Assembly: GCF_000143415.4 (NCBI RefSeq)
Contig: NW_003314439.1
Coordinates: 65,337-129,336 of the forward strand
Source: Selaginella moellendorffii
Lineage: Eukaryota > Streptophyta > Lycopodiopsida > Selaginellales > Selaginellaceae
Direction: 5' to 3'
Length of the DNA stretch: 64,000 nucleotides
The position numbers and the translations under genes are program-made. Positions 12,421 to 22,592 of this stretch are shown one piece after another. Numbering within the stretch: position 1 is the first letter of the stretch; each line of letters starts with the position of its first letter. Under the pieces are notes generated by a model. It worked only from the letters and a program-made list of their open reading frames with translations, did no database searches and was not told the DNA's origin.

Positions 12421-13040
12421 TCAAGGGTTGACGGAGCCATTTCCAGGACTGACTTTCGGCAAGTCGACCTCTACACGTTTGGACGCCGTTCCTTTGACAA
12501 GCGTGAACTTGAACAAAGAGAAAGGGCCTTTTTCAGCTCCAATCATCTCATTTGCTAGCCCGTAGATTGCCTCCATTACCATTCCTTCCTTGGTATCCTC
12601 CTTGATGTTTTCAGAGTCAGGAGAAGCAAATACCACGACCCTGTGTCCCAACGGCCTTGTACCACCAGTATACTTCTGATTTATTAGCTGGAAGCACAAT
12701 TCACAATTTTTGTTGGTAGAGTCCCTGGTCTGAAGATAAAATAGTCGAAGAAATGTCTCAGTGCTTATACTTGCGTGGTGTGATAATAACATACCAGATA
12801 AACATAGACTTCCCCACCCCCAGAACTCCTGTAACCTTTAGAAGCCTCGTGCACCTAACGAAAGGAGCCATCAGGTCATCAAAGGTTGAAGCATAAGAGC
12901 TCCTGAAGAACAGCGTCAAATTGATAGGCTCTCAAGTCCTCGAATTCGTCAAAGGCAATCACTTTTCCACTTGCATAGTTCGCAGAAGTTAGCCCCCTGA
13001 TTTTTGTCCAAGATTTTGAGCTGTAACACGAGCATCATCT
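12421..13040 (-). pseudogene. Broken gene with a P-loop-like motif, family not identified
   Basis: Minus-strand reading gives peptide-like blocks in different frames: LTSANYASGKVIAFDEFEDL (~12985-12925), then STFDDLMAPFVRCTRLLKV with TGVLGVGKSMFI (~12885-12800), then a 123-codon open frame ending at 12421 with TGGTRPLGHRVVVFASPDSE. GVLGVGKS resembles a Walker A motif. The blocks cannot be joined in one frame with credible GT-AG introns, since the obvious donor near 12795 creates a stop. The block order is reminiscent of P-loop proteins of the Crinkler/RHS type, but this is a weak impression. It is most likely a decayed gene. Confidence 0.35.
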
Positions 13041-13950
13041 GCAAGGAAGAAAACTGTCACAGCAAGCTAGAAAATGTCCAAAAGGCAATTGCTACATAGA
13101 AAGCGGAAAAAGTTCCATACAGAAATACAGGGAGCAAGAAGCCACCAATGAGAGATCCAGTAAAACCGGGTCTTACAACCACAGGCAAACACAGACAAGC
13201 ATTCAGAAAAGATCATAGACAATTCCCTCACAAGATCACACAACAAACAAAAGGCCTACCTAGATACCAACAAAAATAACGCAGAGCGCACACCAACTCC
13301 GAAGGAAACAGAAATGCATTCGAAAGAAATCAGGGAGCCATAGCAGCACAGCCACTCTGAAATTCTGAACGAGAAATGTTAAACTTTACGCGAGCTCGGA
13401 TTGCGTTGCAAGAAATCAAAGATCCTCCTTCGTGTATCAACATGTGATTACTCTGCATCTGTTTTCTCATTGTTGCAATTCCACAGCGATCCAAATGTGG
13501 AAGTTATCTTGAGCTATGGTGATGGCAGAGAGGTGGTTGTGGCGGCGGCGTAAATGATGACGGAGGAGTCGATGGTGGCGGTGGCGGTGGCGGTGGCGAA
13601 CTTATATCCTGTAGAACCTCCCGGGAGGAGCGATGGACTCTACTCATGCTCCTCTAGCGAGGCTGAAGCTCCGGTGGAGAGGATATTTGCGGCATCGACG
13701 CTCAGCCAAAAGCCTCCGGAATAGATGCTTTTGAGGGTGGAGAAACAATGAGCGCTCCAGGGGACTCGAATCGCTCTAGAGATTTTTATTTCCTTTGCTT
13801 TTACTTCTTTCGCTTTATTCTTCGTTCTTGTTTGTAGTGCAGATAATCCTCAAGCGAAGCTGATGAGTTTGTGGATTTATAGCTGGCTGACGAATACGGT
13901 GATCGAGAAGATTGAAAGGCTCTACCAGGTAATGCGAGTTAGTATTTTCT
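13041..13950. other. Intergenic, with a short (GGTGGC)n tract
   Basis: No gene is supportable. A GGTGGC hexamer repeat lies near 13573-13600. An exon-like open stretch (~13850-13930), bounded by a CAG and a GTAATG, reads SLWIYSWLTNTVIEKIERLY, but has no recognised partner exon. Confidence 0.45.
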
Positions 13951-14157
13951 CTTTTTCCATTTGACAGATTTGTCTCAGCAGTCCCTTGTTGAAGTAGAAG
14001 CCTGTGTGCTTCGTCTTGGTCCTAAAATTACTACCTATAAGCTCTCGACTAACAAAAAAGTAATCTGCAACTGATACTTACACCGGATCTTCAAAGATCC
14101 GTCGTCTTCGTCCTCACCTCGTAATGGGCCTGAGACAAATCTGTCAAATGGAAAAAG
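13951..14157. repeat. Perfect 28-bp inverted repeat enclosing ~150 bp
   Basis: The left arm at 13951-13978 (starts CTTTTTCCATTTGACAG) is the exact reverse complement of the right arm at 14130-14157. It could be a foldback element or the ends of a small non-autonomous transposon. No target-site duplication was evident. Confidence 0.85.
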
Positions 14158-14269
14158 TCGCGGAGAAAGTCGCGGTAATGTAAGTTCTAACTCTTCCTTG
14201 CGGCTACAAAATGGTTTTTTAGTGCTTGGTCTCGATCAGCGAGCAACAAAGCGAGTAAGAAGACAAGCT

Positions 14270-14657
14270 GATCAAGCTCAAGGCCTACACAACCAAGGGT
14301 CATGAACACAACATACCCGTAGCAAATCTGAACTTGGATAACTTCCCCATACTAGCCGAACAGTTCCTCTTCACTGGTAGAAAGAAAAACAAGATGAGGC
14401 TACGACGTTTGAAGAACATACCTCATGGTGTATGCAAGGCCGCGCACGATAAGCCTCCAGGTATTTGTCACCGCTACATTCTTCATTAGCGGGACGATCG
14501 ACAGGACCACCTTGCTCTTGCGGCATGGCCATTTCCTTCTCGTCGTCACCATCGTCACTCCACTGCCGGACCTTGCTCTTGAGGTAGTGCAGTCGGAGAC
14601 TGGCGGAAGTTGAGCGTCAGCCAGACCTTTGTCTTTGTAAGTTGGTGAGCTTGTCAT
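14270..14657 (-). pseudogene. RBM19/MRD1-like RRM fragment (inverted relative of 17440-17740)
   Basis: The minus strand encodes a degenerate RRM start (LMKNV...WRLIVRGLAYT) followed, after an intron-like gap, by SEEEL and YGEVIQVQ with a stop between. The same DNA, including the intron-like CTTCAAACGTCGTAGCCTC segment, occurs on the plus strand at about 17500-17660. The first RRM motif is damaged relative to that copy (RLIVRGLAYT against RLFVRNLAYT) and the frame is interrupted, so this copy is dead. Confidence 0.65.
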
Positions 14658-14929
14658 CTCTTGACGTTTAGCGTGGGAGGCAAAACCCTAAAGCTCAAAA
14701 CCAAGAACCGAAATACTTCATAAACATGTTTTCTCAACTTGAATGCAACCTTGAGATCTCGGAGGTGATCCGAGTGATCAACCTCTTGATCTTGAAGGCA
14801 AGATAAAGAAAGCATGAAAGTCGGATCGAACGAGATCATAGCTCAGAAAAGATCCATTTTATGGAACTCTATGATCGTTGTGCATGCCCAATGCAGAGAT
14901 CTTGATGGAGCAAGAAAGTTCACTATCAT

Positions 14930-15420
14930 GGTATCGGAGCGCTCCAGGAATGGAGCAGAGATCTTGAGGACCTGTGAAGGATGAAGAAGAAGAAGCTTCC
15001 AGATGCCAACGGCAGAAGCAGAGTAGCCTAGAGAGCAGCAACAAAGCAATGGCAGAGCCGTACCAGCAGCCAGGAGTGGCAGATAGTAGCGACTCAGAAG
15101 CCCTGGAGTGGTAGAAGATGCCAATATGCTCCAAGAGAGGAGCAGCAGAGCAGCCAAGAAGCCCAGGAGCAGCAGAGCAGTGACTCAGCAGGCTGAGAAG
15201 CAGAACAGCAGCAGGAGTGGCCAAGATGCTCAAAGAGAGGAGTAGCAGCAGCCAAGTGAGCGGCGGCAGATAGCAGCGGCAGAGTTGGCTGAGAACCCCA
15301 GTAGTGGCAAAAGAGCTCCAAGAGAGGAGCAGCAACAGCCAAAGGAGCGATGGCAAAAGAGCCAAGAGTGGCCAAGCCCTAGAGCAACAAGATGTAGTTG
15401 ATTTGGTGGGAGTCAGTGGA
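14930..15420. mobile_element. Degraded LTR-retrotransposon leader with a PBS-like site
   Basis: The plus strand shows ...CACTATCA followed by TGGTATCGGAGC near 14937-14950. That 12-mer is identical to the tRNA-Met-type primer binding site next to the 5' LTR of the intact copia element at 49767. The following ~450 bp is a degenerate, AGCAGC-rich array of AGCCAAGAG/GAGGAGCAGCAG-like units without a gag-pol frame. Only a leader remnant is inferred; LTR boundaries are not visible. Confidence 0.4.
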
Positions 15421-15559
15421 GTACCACCAGTTTAGATGAGTTTTTTTTTCTTTTTTGCAGTTTTTCTCATCAGTTGTATGCATGCTGAGCATCTTATGTT
15501 ATGCTGAGCAGAGTATGTCATTTAACTAGGAAACTAACAAGTTCTTTGCGAGGATGAGC

Positions 15560-16215
15560 AGAGAGTCATAACACTTATCAACTCATTGGCTGCACTGATC
15601 TAGCGAAAGAAACATTCGACAGAATGCCACAGCATGATCTTAGAATGCAGCGAACGCCCAGTGCGGTGAAACCGATCAATTACACAAACTCTTTCAATGC
15701 CTCAAAAACACCTACAGTTTTTTTAATGATCGCTGCATATGGGCATGTATACCAAGCAAAGTGCTTGTTTGACACTGTAAAAGTTCCATGGAATTGCATT
15801 AGGACCATGCGGGTAAAATGGACACTTGGACAATGCTTGGGCATTGTTTAGATGCCGTTTACAACCAAACATAGTGACCTGGAACGTTCTTATCGTGTTG
15901 TTTGCCCAGAATCCACATGGTGCTATGTCCATTCAGCTCCTTAAAGTCGTGAATCTAGAAGGATTCAAGCCGGGATTTTTTATCTTCCCTTGCTGCCACC
16001 TTGGGCTGGTAATCGAGAAACGTTAGCTAAGCTATGGTTTTTGACTACAGTACCGAGTGCTGCTATATCGGTGTTCTTGCAGGAGCTGCGCTCTTAAATG
16101 ATGCCGAGGAGCTCATTAACACAATGCCATTTTTTCCAGATGTTTCCAATTGGGGATGCTTCCCTGTAAGATTAGAGTTGAGAGGACTGTTAGTGCTGCT
16201 TACAATGCCATCGTG
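15560..16215 (+). pseudogene. PPR gene remnant
   Basis: Several frames contain recognisable pentatricopeptide pieces in the correct order: GCTDLAKETFDRMPQHDL (near 15590-15640), LQPNIVTWNVLIVLFAQNPH (near 15855-15915), and the E-domain-like LLNDAEELINTMPFFPDVSNW (near 16093-16155). Frameshifts and stops separate them, so no functional protein is possible. It lies between the two mirrored RBM19-like fragments. Confidence 0.7.
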
Positions 16216-16930
16216 ATGGATCCTAAAACCTCAGCGCCATAGACAATTTTTCATCATGCTTTGACCAGTGTGGTTAAACTTTTTGCCTTGTAAAGCTTAT
16301 TATTAACAGAATTTCATCTATAAATGATTGCAAACGATTGAGTGCTTGTGAAGCCAATCTATCCCAAGAAATATACTCTTAGAAGAGTCTTTCAATTGAT
16401 CAGCTACAAGTGGCCTCAATCTAAAATATTTTTGACTTTGAACTATGGAGCTTAAGTTTTTTGACAAGATTAAGTGATATAGCTGAACTTTCACACAGGG
16501 GATAATGAAAAGTACTACATATATGTTGATTTATTCTTCTAAACCTTCTTGTCAACCGAGATAAGTTATTGTCACCGCTGTCTCAAAAGTTATGTTACTT
16601 TTAGTAAATTCAATTCTAAGTAATGTATAAATATTATATCCTTATTTGAAACAATTAATACACTAAAAATTCACAATCACTGTGAATTTAATGTTCAATG
16701 TTGAACTTGTTCACTAATTTACAAGAAAAGCCATTGTGAAGCTGCAATTAAACCCTCCCTGATCAAAGGCAACGCCTTGTCTCAAATAGACCTCGAAAGC
16801 ACATACTAGACGTGAGACAGAAAGATACCAAATGTTACGTACAGCATTCAGGCCTTCTAAAGAATATCTCTTTACTTGAAGAACTTCTGCACAGCCAATC
16901 GCTGGACTGTCTAACGGAGATGAGGCTAGG
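16216..16930. other. Intergenic, nothing recognised
   Basis: Moderately AT-rich sequence without a supportable frame, RNA gene or repeat. Confidence 0.5.
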
Positions 16931-16933
16931 AGT

Positions 16934-17170
16934 TCACCGCTCTCTCGTCGCGATCCAGATTGAGTCCGAGCACACTGGCTGAAAGAGCTTATCATACACA
17001 ATATCACAAAAGTTACACAGAGCAAAGGGAATAGCAAGTATGAGCATGTCTCTTTTTGTCCAAGCAAGAACTGGATTCCCTGGTGGCGTGTAGAACATGT
17101 GGTTGGCTGGTTTCGTTAAGAAGATCTTTGGTGAATTTGGATCACCTCCACGGGGATTTCGAGGTTGCAT
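16934..17170 (-). CDS. Small hypothetical membrane protein or exon
   Basis: A 78-codon ATG frame with a protein-like composition. A polar, Pro-rich N-terminal half (MQPRNPRGGDPNSPKIF, YTPPGNPVLAWTKRD) is followed by a hydrophobic stretch MLILAIPFALCNFCDIVYD that could be one membrane segment. No family is recognised. It lies immediately upstream of, and opposite to, the RBM19-like pseudogene, in a region of gene fragments. It may be an orphan exon or a chance frame. Confidence 0.3.
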   Translation of the reverse strand: MQPRNPRGGDPNSPKIFLTKPANHMFYTPPGNPVLAWTKRDMLILAIPFALCNFCDIVYDKLFQPVCSDSIWIATRER

Positions 17171-17439
17171 TGGTTCGAGGAGGATTGCATCAAGTTAGAT
17201 CCTTACGTAAACATGTAAGCCAGGGAAAAGAGAGGACAGCGCGCTTGCCACACTTCACCCACTGCGCCCCCATCGCAGCTGCTCGTCCTGGAGCGCCTGT
17301 AAGCAATACAATCCTTCTCGCGTGTGCGCCAAGAGATGACAAGCATTTTGCAGGATGAGGTGATTGCTTTCATCCATGGAGACGAGATTGCGACTCACAG
17401 ACTCGTGATCTTCCCGCTCCGTTGGAGATGACTGGAGTG

Positions 17440-18540
17440 ACGATGGTGACGACGAGAAGGAAACGGCCAAGCCGCAAGAGCAAGGTGGTACTGTCGATCG
17501 TCCTGCTAATGAAGAATGTAACCGGGAGGCTTTTCGTGCGCAACCTTGCATACACCACGAGGTGTGTTCTTCAAACGTCGTAGCCTCATCTTGTTTTCTC
17601 GTGTTTTTCTTTACCAGTGAAGAGGAACTGGTTTCCCTGTTCGGCCAGTATGGGGAAGTTGTCCAAGTTCATTTGATTTGTGACAAATGTTGTGTTCATG
17701 CTACCAGAAGCAGCAACGAGGTGCTGAGTTTTCTGAAGGACTAAATTCCCGTATTATGCAGGGCCAAGGAAGACTCTTACCTGCATTTCATGTCTCCTCT
17801 CCGGGATTCTAGAGATCGTTCCATGAACCTGAAACAAGAGAGGGAGGTGGGAGCGCAAGAAAAAGGAGTCTAGCGGCAATACGCAAGCATGGAATCCTGG
17901 CCAGATTATACGGTGTGTAGAGTTGACTCAACTCTTACAGTTTGATCACTGCGTGACGCAGGTGGCCAAGCTATGGGATCTCCAGACGTGAGTTTTCTGG
18001 ATCCAGAAGCTGAGGACGTTGCCGAGGGTCTTGCTCTGGGAGAAACGCACGTCCTTTTCATTAGCTCAGCAAGGCGTAAAACCATGTGGAGGTGCTGGAG
18101 GAGATCATGCTCTCCTCGTCAAGAATCTTCCCTTCAGCACAACGGAATCGGAGAAAGTCTTGGAGCTTCCACTGACAAAAACCGTTGCTATCGTATGTGA
18201 GTTTTCTTCGTCTTGGTGTTTCCTCCTGATCGCTTTATCTGTTCGTTTGACACTAGGTGGAGTTTCTGGAGTCCTCGACTCCATCTTGGATCTAGTCTTA
18301 GGCTCCATCTCGGACTCTATCTCGTCCTCTGAGCACTTCAAAGGCCCAGTACAAGCCGGTTCCTTGCGGAAAGCGACGGTGCGTGTTTTCTTCTTCTTTC
18401 CACCAAGAGAGACTGTTCTTAGAATGGTTTGTGGAAGTTACAGGTGACAAGAAAGCCATCCGAAACTGGAGCATCCCTGTCAATGGGTTTCGGCTGACAC
18501 GGCCGAGCGTGTCTGCAAAGGAAATGCAGGTGAGAGACGT
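17440..18540 (+). pseudogene. RBM19/MRD1-like multi-RRM protein, fragmented
   Basis: Exon-like pieces in order: GRLFVRNLAYTT (to ~17562), an intron-like gap, SEEELVSLFGQYGEVVQVHL (from ~17620), PDVSFLDPEAEDVAEGLALGETHV (~17980-18050), and DHALLVKNLPFSTTESE joined directly to LPLTKTVAIV (~18100-18195), then VTGDKKAIRNW (~18440). These match the order of RRM and linker motifs in the pre-rRNA processing factor Mrd1/RBM19. The RRM at 18100 lacks its middle (RNP2 to beta-strand 3), and frames are broken between blocks. Family role: nucleolar U3-dependent 18S rRNA processing. This copy appears non-functional. Confidence 0.7.
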
Positions 18541-19136
18541 TTTACTGTCACACCGGGGATAATCGATCGTGTGCAGGGTGGGTCTGCGGTCATCTCGTGT
18601 AGTGAAGAGCAGCAGCAGCACGCACCAAAGCATGTAAGGTAACTTCGCTCGCCTCCTTGCTGGATTGGCAGACCGCCTGTCAATCCCGCAGCGTGGCCTC
18701 TTGGACGCCAAGCACAGGCACGTAAAAAGGACGATGGAAGATCCTGTGTCGTGATTCCAGGGGATGCCACCCAGCATGGGGACGAGCAGATTCAAGATCC
18801 ATTCGTGCGCACTCGATCGGTTGGAGCTGGGAAGTTTGAAGGGCTTAGACTCGCGATATCTCCTTCCAGTCATTCCTAATGTGTCCTGAGTTAGTAGCAT
18901 CGCAAGTTCGGTGAGACGATGCAGTCATTCTTGGTTCTCTTGCTTGTGCACTTCACTTTGGGAGAGTTAGTTTTCAAACTTCAACAAGTAGTATACATGG
19001 TCGATGTTATGTGAAATTATGATTGGATAATGGTGTAGATGTTGTTTATCTTATTGTCTTGAATCTGGCTGGGATTTGTTAACTATATGATTATTTAGTA
19101 ATGAATAATTGATCTTAAGTAGATTTTAAGATAAAC

Positions 19137-19180
19137 AAATTAATTAATTACCTAATTACCTAATTAATTAATTAATTAAT
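19137..19180. repeat. (AATT)n-type simple repeat with ACCTAATT variants
   Basis: Repeated AATTAATT units interrupted by two ACCTAATT units. Confidence 0.85.
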
Positions 19181-20001
19181 GTTACTTAATTTTACCTTTA
19201 ACAATATTTTAATTTACAATTTTGCTACTCTTTGATATAGCATTTGCCTTCTATAGAATTTTAGTGTGCAGCACTTTGTTCACCCATTGTTATTTATTAG
19301 CTATAGTTATTAATTTTTTATAATATTATAATTAAATTAAATTTATATTTAGAAATTAAATAACTTTTTTAGATTCTCAAGGAGAAACAAGAATTATAAC
19401 CTTTATAATGCGTTTTTTTAGTTTTAAAAAAAAACTTTTCCTTCTATGTTCATTAAAACTTAATTTTTTTCTTTGTAGTAGCATTTAAGAAATTTGAACT
19501 GTTGTTCGCACTATATTAATTTAAGTTTTGTCAAACTAAAATGCAGTTTATGATGACATAGTAATGTGTTTTATGTTACAAATGTTATCTTTCTATAGAA
19601 TAGAATTCTTATTTTAATCTTTGCCTTTGAGATAATATAATTAGAATTAGTTCAACATATATTGAAAAAGGATTTAGCATATATAAGATTTTAAAAATTT
19701 ATAACTTTAAATCATAATTTAATTTTACTCTTAAATCTTGATAATTTCAAAGGTTTTCTATTATTGAATTGATTGTGATCATCAATATCTAAAAGATGCC
19801 TCAAACAAATTGAAGAATTCTTGTACTATTAAAGTAAAAATTAAATAACTCCTCTGAAAAAATTTATTGTAAAAATTATATAATTTTTAAAATTTTATAT
19901 ATAAATAATATGTTATGAGTAACATATTAAATTTAGTAGTAAATACCAGATAAGCATAGAATTAAACAAAAAACTTATTTCATTAAAACAACTTGGTCCC
20001 A

Positions 20002-20055
20002 ACCGTGTTCGGCCAAAATCCTGACCACCGTTGAACGCGGTCGGCCGAACACGGT
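20002..20055. repeat. GC-rich 13-bp inverted repeat in AT-rich DNA
   Basis: ACCGTGTTCGGCC at 20002-20014 is the exact reverse complement of GGCCGAACACGGT at 20043-20055, with a 28-bp loop that is also GC-rich. It stands out from the surrounding AT-rich sequence and may be a transposon terminus or a hairpin. Confidence 0.85.
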
Positions 20056-20468
20056 CGGACAGCTTTGTTTGGTGATTTTGTTCGGCGATTATCCTAATTT
20101 ATAATGTTTTAACACACATTATCTTAATTAAGCTTATATGAGATAAGGACAAAGGAAAACAAATAAAATAATTTAAAAATGAAAAAAAAATACACTTATA
20201 GACTTTTGATTGAATCTTTAATATTATTTAAATGAATTGTAGAAAAAAACTTTAATGTCTACTTGATAGAAAAAAAAAATTCTTAGTATCAATACAGGTT
20301 CATTATTAACAAATAAAACACAAATACAAAGAAAACATTATTTATTATAAATATTTTTTAAAAATGTTCAAATTACTACAAAATGATTCAAGGTGCAAGT
20401 TCAGTTTCTAACACCTTGATACAAAATCTTAACTAACACAAGTGAATAGATGATAGCTATCAAGTCTG

Positions 20469-21200
20469 TTATGGGAGATTAACAATGCAAGGTATAGGAT
20501 GCAATGGCTCGAGATTAAGCAGCTGTGGTGGAGGAACGCACCTCCTTTTCCATAGACAAACTTCAAGCCTCGGGCTCAAGTTGTCACTTGAGGAAGAACA
20601 GCAGCTTTGCGTGCCACAGTCGTTCATTCGCTGGGTTTCCTCGTGATCAATCCCCAACTTGGATACTTTCCTAGCTCCAGTTTCTTTTGCAATTTCTCCA
20701 TTTTCGGGTAAGACCGGGCTCAAGGCCGAGGCAGGAGCTCGAGACGTTGGCGCTTGCGACGAGAGAAGCTCGGATCCAGTCTTCTCTAATCTGATTGAGT
20801 TTCTGCCTCCCATGCAAAGAATCCTCCCTGGTCTCCGGAAGAAATGATTATTCTCGCGAATAATCCTGCCATGTTTTCCTCTTCCAGCACTGACATGGCC
20901 AATGCAACTCACTGACGGCGAAGATGGCTCCAGCTCTACGAGCTCTTCGGGTATGCTGTGGAAGTTTAGAGCAGTGGAGTGACCGATTTGCTGCTGCTTC
21001 TTCTTCTCGGATGGGCTGGAAGTGGGAAACACGAGCTTTCTAGTGAAGAGACGTTGGATTCCTCGGCTGAGCCATGGTGGAAGGCATCTTGGGGAATACG
21101 TGCATTCCAATCTTCGGAATTGATCATTAGATGTCGTGCAGCTCACTCTGCTGCTTGATTGTGGCGAATCCGATGAATAATCTTCTTCCCAGACGCCCAT
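20469..21200 (-). CDS. Plant-specific protein of unknown function (243 aa)
   Basis: A single ATG frame of 243 codons. Composition is polar, with Ser, Arg and Lys clusters and no membrane segment or signal. The central phrase LEPSSPSVSCIGHVSAGRGK resembles the EPSSPKVSCIGQV motif of a land-plant family that includes proteins annotated as syringolide-induced 14-1-1-like. This is recalled family knowledge and only a motif-level match. The neighbouring gene at 21562 is divergent, with ~360 bp between starts. No function can be assigned. Confidence 0.6.
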   Translation of the reverse strand: MGVWEEDYSSDSPQSSSRVSCTTSNDQFRRLECTYSPRCLPPWLSRGIQRLFTRKLVFPTSSPSEKKKQQQIGHSTALNFHSIPEELVELEPSSPSVSCIGHVSAGRGKHGRIIRENNHFFRRPGRILCMGGRNSIRLEKTGSELLSSQAPTSRAPASALSPVLPENGEIAKETGARKVSKLGIDHEETQRMNDCGTQSCCSSSSDNLSPRLEVCLWKRRCVPPPQLLNLEPLHPIPCIVNLP

Positions 21201-21528
21201 AGTGTTCGGAAATGGAGCACTACTTACCTTGAGAAATAACTGGGAGATCTTGTGATCAATGTTCGCAGATCCAAGCTAGGGCCCAAGGTGTTCTTGGAGA
21301 AATAGCAGAAAAATAATAGAAAAATGGAAGAACACTGCCGTGTCAAGAAAATCCAGGGCAGGACAGTTTTGTCTCTGATAGGAAAAAAGAGAGAGAATTG
21401 GAGAAAAACTGGAACTTTCAATTAAATGACTTTGAATCTTCAACTTGTTCTAGATCTCAAGACTCCGCAAAGACTTATGTAAAAACGTGATGTAGCCGGT
21501 TTTCAAATGAGTGAATATACCATACAAG

Positions 21529-21552
21529 AACCCTAAAAATATTTTTAGGGTT
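21529..21552. promoter_or_regulatory. 24-bp perfect palindrome of two telo-box-like AACCCTA cores
   Basis: AACCCTAAAAAT is followed directly by its reverse complement, ending 10 bp before the ATG of the + strand gene at 21562. It lies in the divergent intergenic space with the gene starting at 21200. AAACCCTA (telo-box) elements are known in plant promoters of growth and translation genes. The site's role here is inferred. Confidence 0.6.
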
Positions 21553-21561
21553 TTAGCCTCA

Positions 21562-22350
21562 ATGGCAACGCACAGCGATCCTCTCACGGAGCTCCCGCCG
21601 CCGTCTCGCTTCGATCCGGAAGACCTGGAGCTTCTCAGCGACGATCCCTCTCAGGTAATCCCCACTCCGGCGCCATTCGTGGCATGGAGGAACGACGAGG
21701 CGAAAATCCTCCGCCCGGAGCTCCTCCTCCTCGGCTTCTCGCGGCCGTCGTGCACCCTCCTCCACCACATCCCAGGCAAGAAGCTCCTCGCATCGATTGT
21801 GCTGCCGGGAATCTCCATGGCTGGCAACTCGATCGCTGCTCCATCGCCGGAGGATCACTGTTGCTGCCTCTACGCTCTGGACGGGGATTGCTCGATCGTG
21901 GCGGCGCTCGTCCAGTACCGGATCCCGCCCGAGAAATACCACGAGTGGGTCAGGGTTCTCTTCGCGGCCGTGAATCCGGATGCGATTCTCGCGATGGAGC
22001 TCCTCCAGGCCGAGAATTTCCGGTCCAGGCTCTCGGTGGACGATCCGATGCTCTTCACTCTCGAGACCGACGCGATGAGAGCCGAGAAGAGAGAGCAGCA
22101 AATCCCCCCGTTCTTGCCGTCGGGGAGCTTGATCGATGGGCCGGCGGCCGCGGTGCTGAGCTACTGCCAGATGCAATCTCTGCGCGCGAGATTGCTCGTG
22201 TCGTGGCCGGAGCGTGATGTTTCTTGCCTGGGGAAGAGCTTGCAAGATCTTACGAGCTACTTGCCGGGCGCTAGAACTCTGGGATTTGCGCAGGCATCGA
22301 AAGCTAGTGTGGGAAAGCGAGGTATTTCTACCTACGAGCTTTTCATGTGA
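21562..22350 (+). CDS. Proteasome assembly chaperone 1-like protein
   Basis: An intronless frame of 262 codons from the ATG at 21562. The frame is open further upstream, but only with a GTG at 21511, so 21562 is preferred. Features: an acidic Pro-rich N-terminus, then LRPELLLLGFSRPSCTLLHHIPGKKLLASIVLPGISMAGNSIAAP and a beta-rich middle (CCCLYALDGDCSIVAALVQYRI). The pattern resembles plant PSMG1/PAC1-like proteins, which help assemble the proteasome alpha ring. The similarity is judged by eye and moderate; a lineage-specific protein of unknown role is the alternative. Confidence 0.55.
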   Translation: MATHSDPLTELPPPSRFDPEDLELLSDDPSQVIPTPAPFVAWRNDEAKILRPELLLLGFSRPSCTLLHHIPGKKLLASIVLPGISMAGNSIAAPSPEDHCCCLYALDGDCSIVAALVQYRIPPEKYHEWVRVLFAAVNPDAILAMELLQAENFRSRLSVDDPMLFTLETDAMRAEKREQQIPPFLPSGSLIDGPAAAVLSYCQMQSLRARLLVSWPERDVSCLGKSLQDLTSYLPGARTLGFAQASKASVGKRGISTYELFM

Positions 22351-22592
22351 TCAATGTTTTTGAAACAATTTCTTCTCATATTATAAATGAAAAATAAATG
22401 CCTTTGGTTAAGGATGGCATTTACAGTTGTTATTTATTTAAATTAATTGTTGTATTATAATTTATAGATTTTTTAAAACGCTAAGGTACTAATTATTGAT
22501 CAAATGGATTAATAAATAATACTAAATAAGGCAACCCTACCAAAAATAAGAGTTTAAACCTGATTATTGGGAGAAACTATAGATTAATTAAG

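Larger units (their letters stand above)
18900..20460. other. AT-rich gene-free block
   Basis: Dense stops in all frames and no recognisable coding or RNA features. It contains a TTAA/AATT-rich simple repeat near 19137-19180 and an isolated GC-rich inverted repeat at 20002-20055. Confidence 0.6.
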
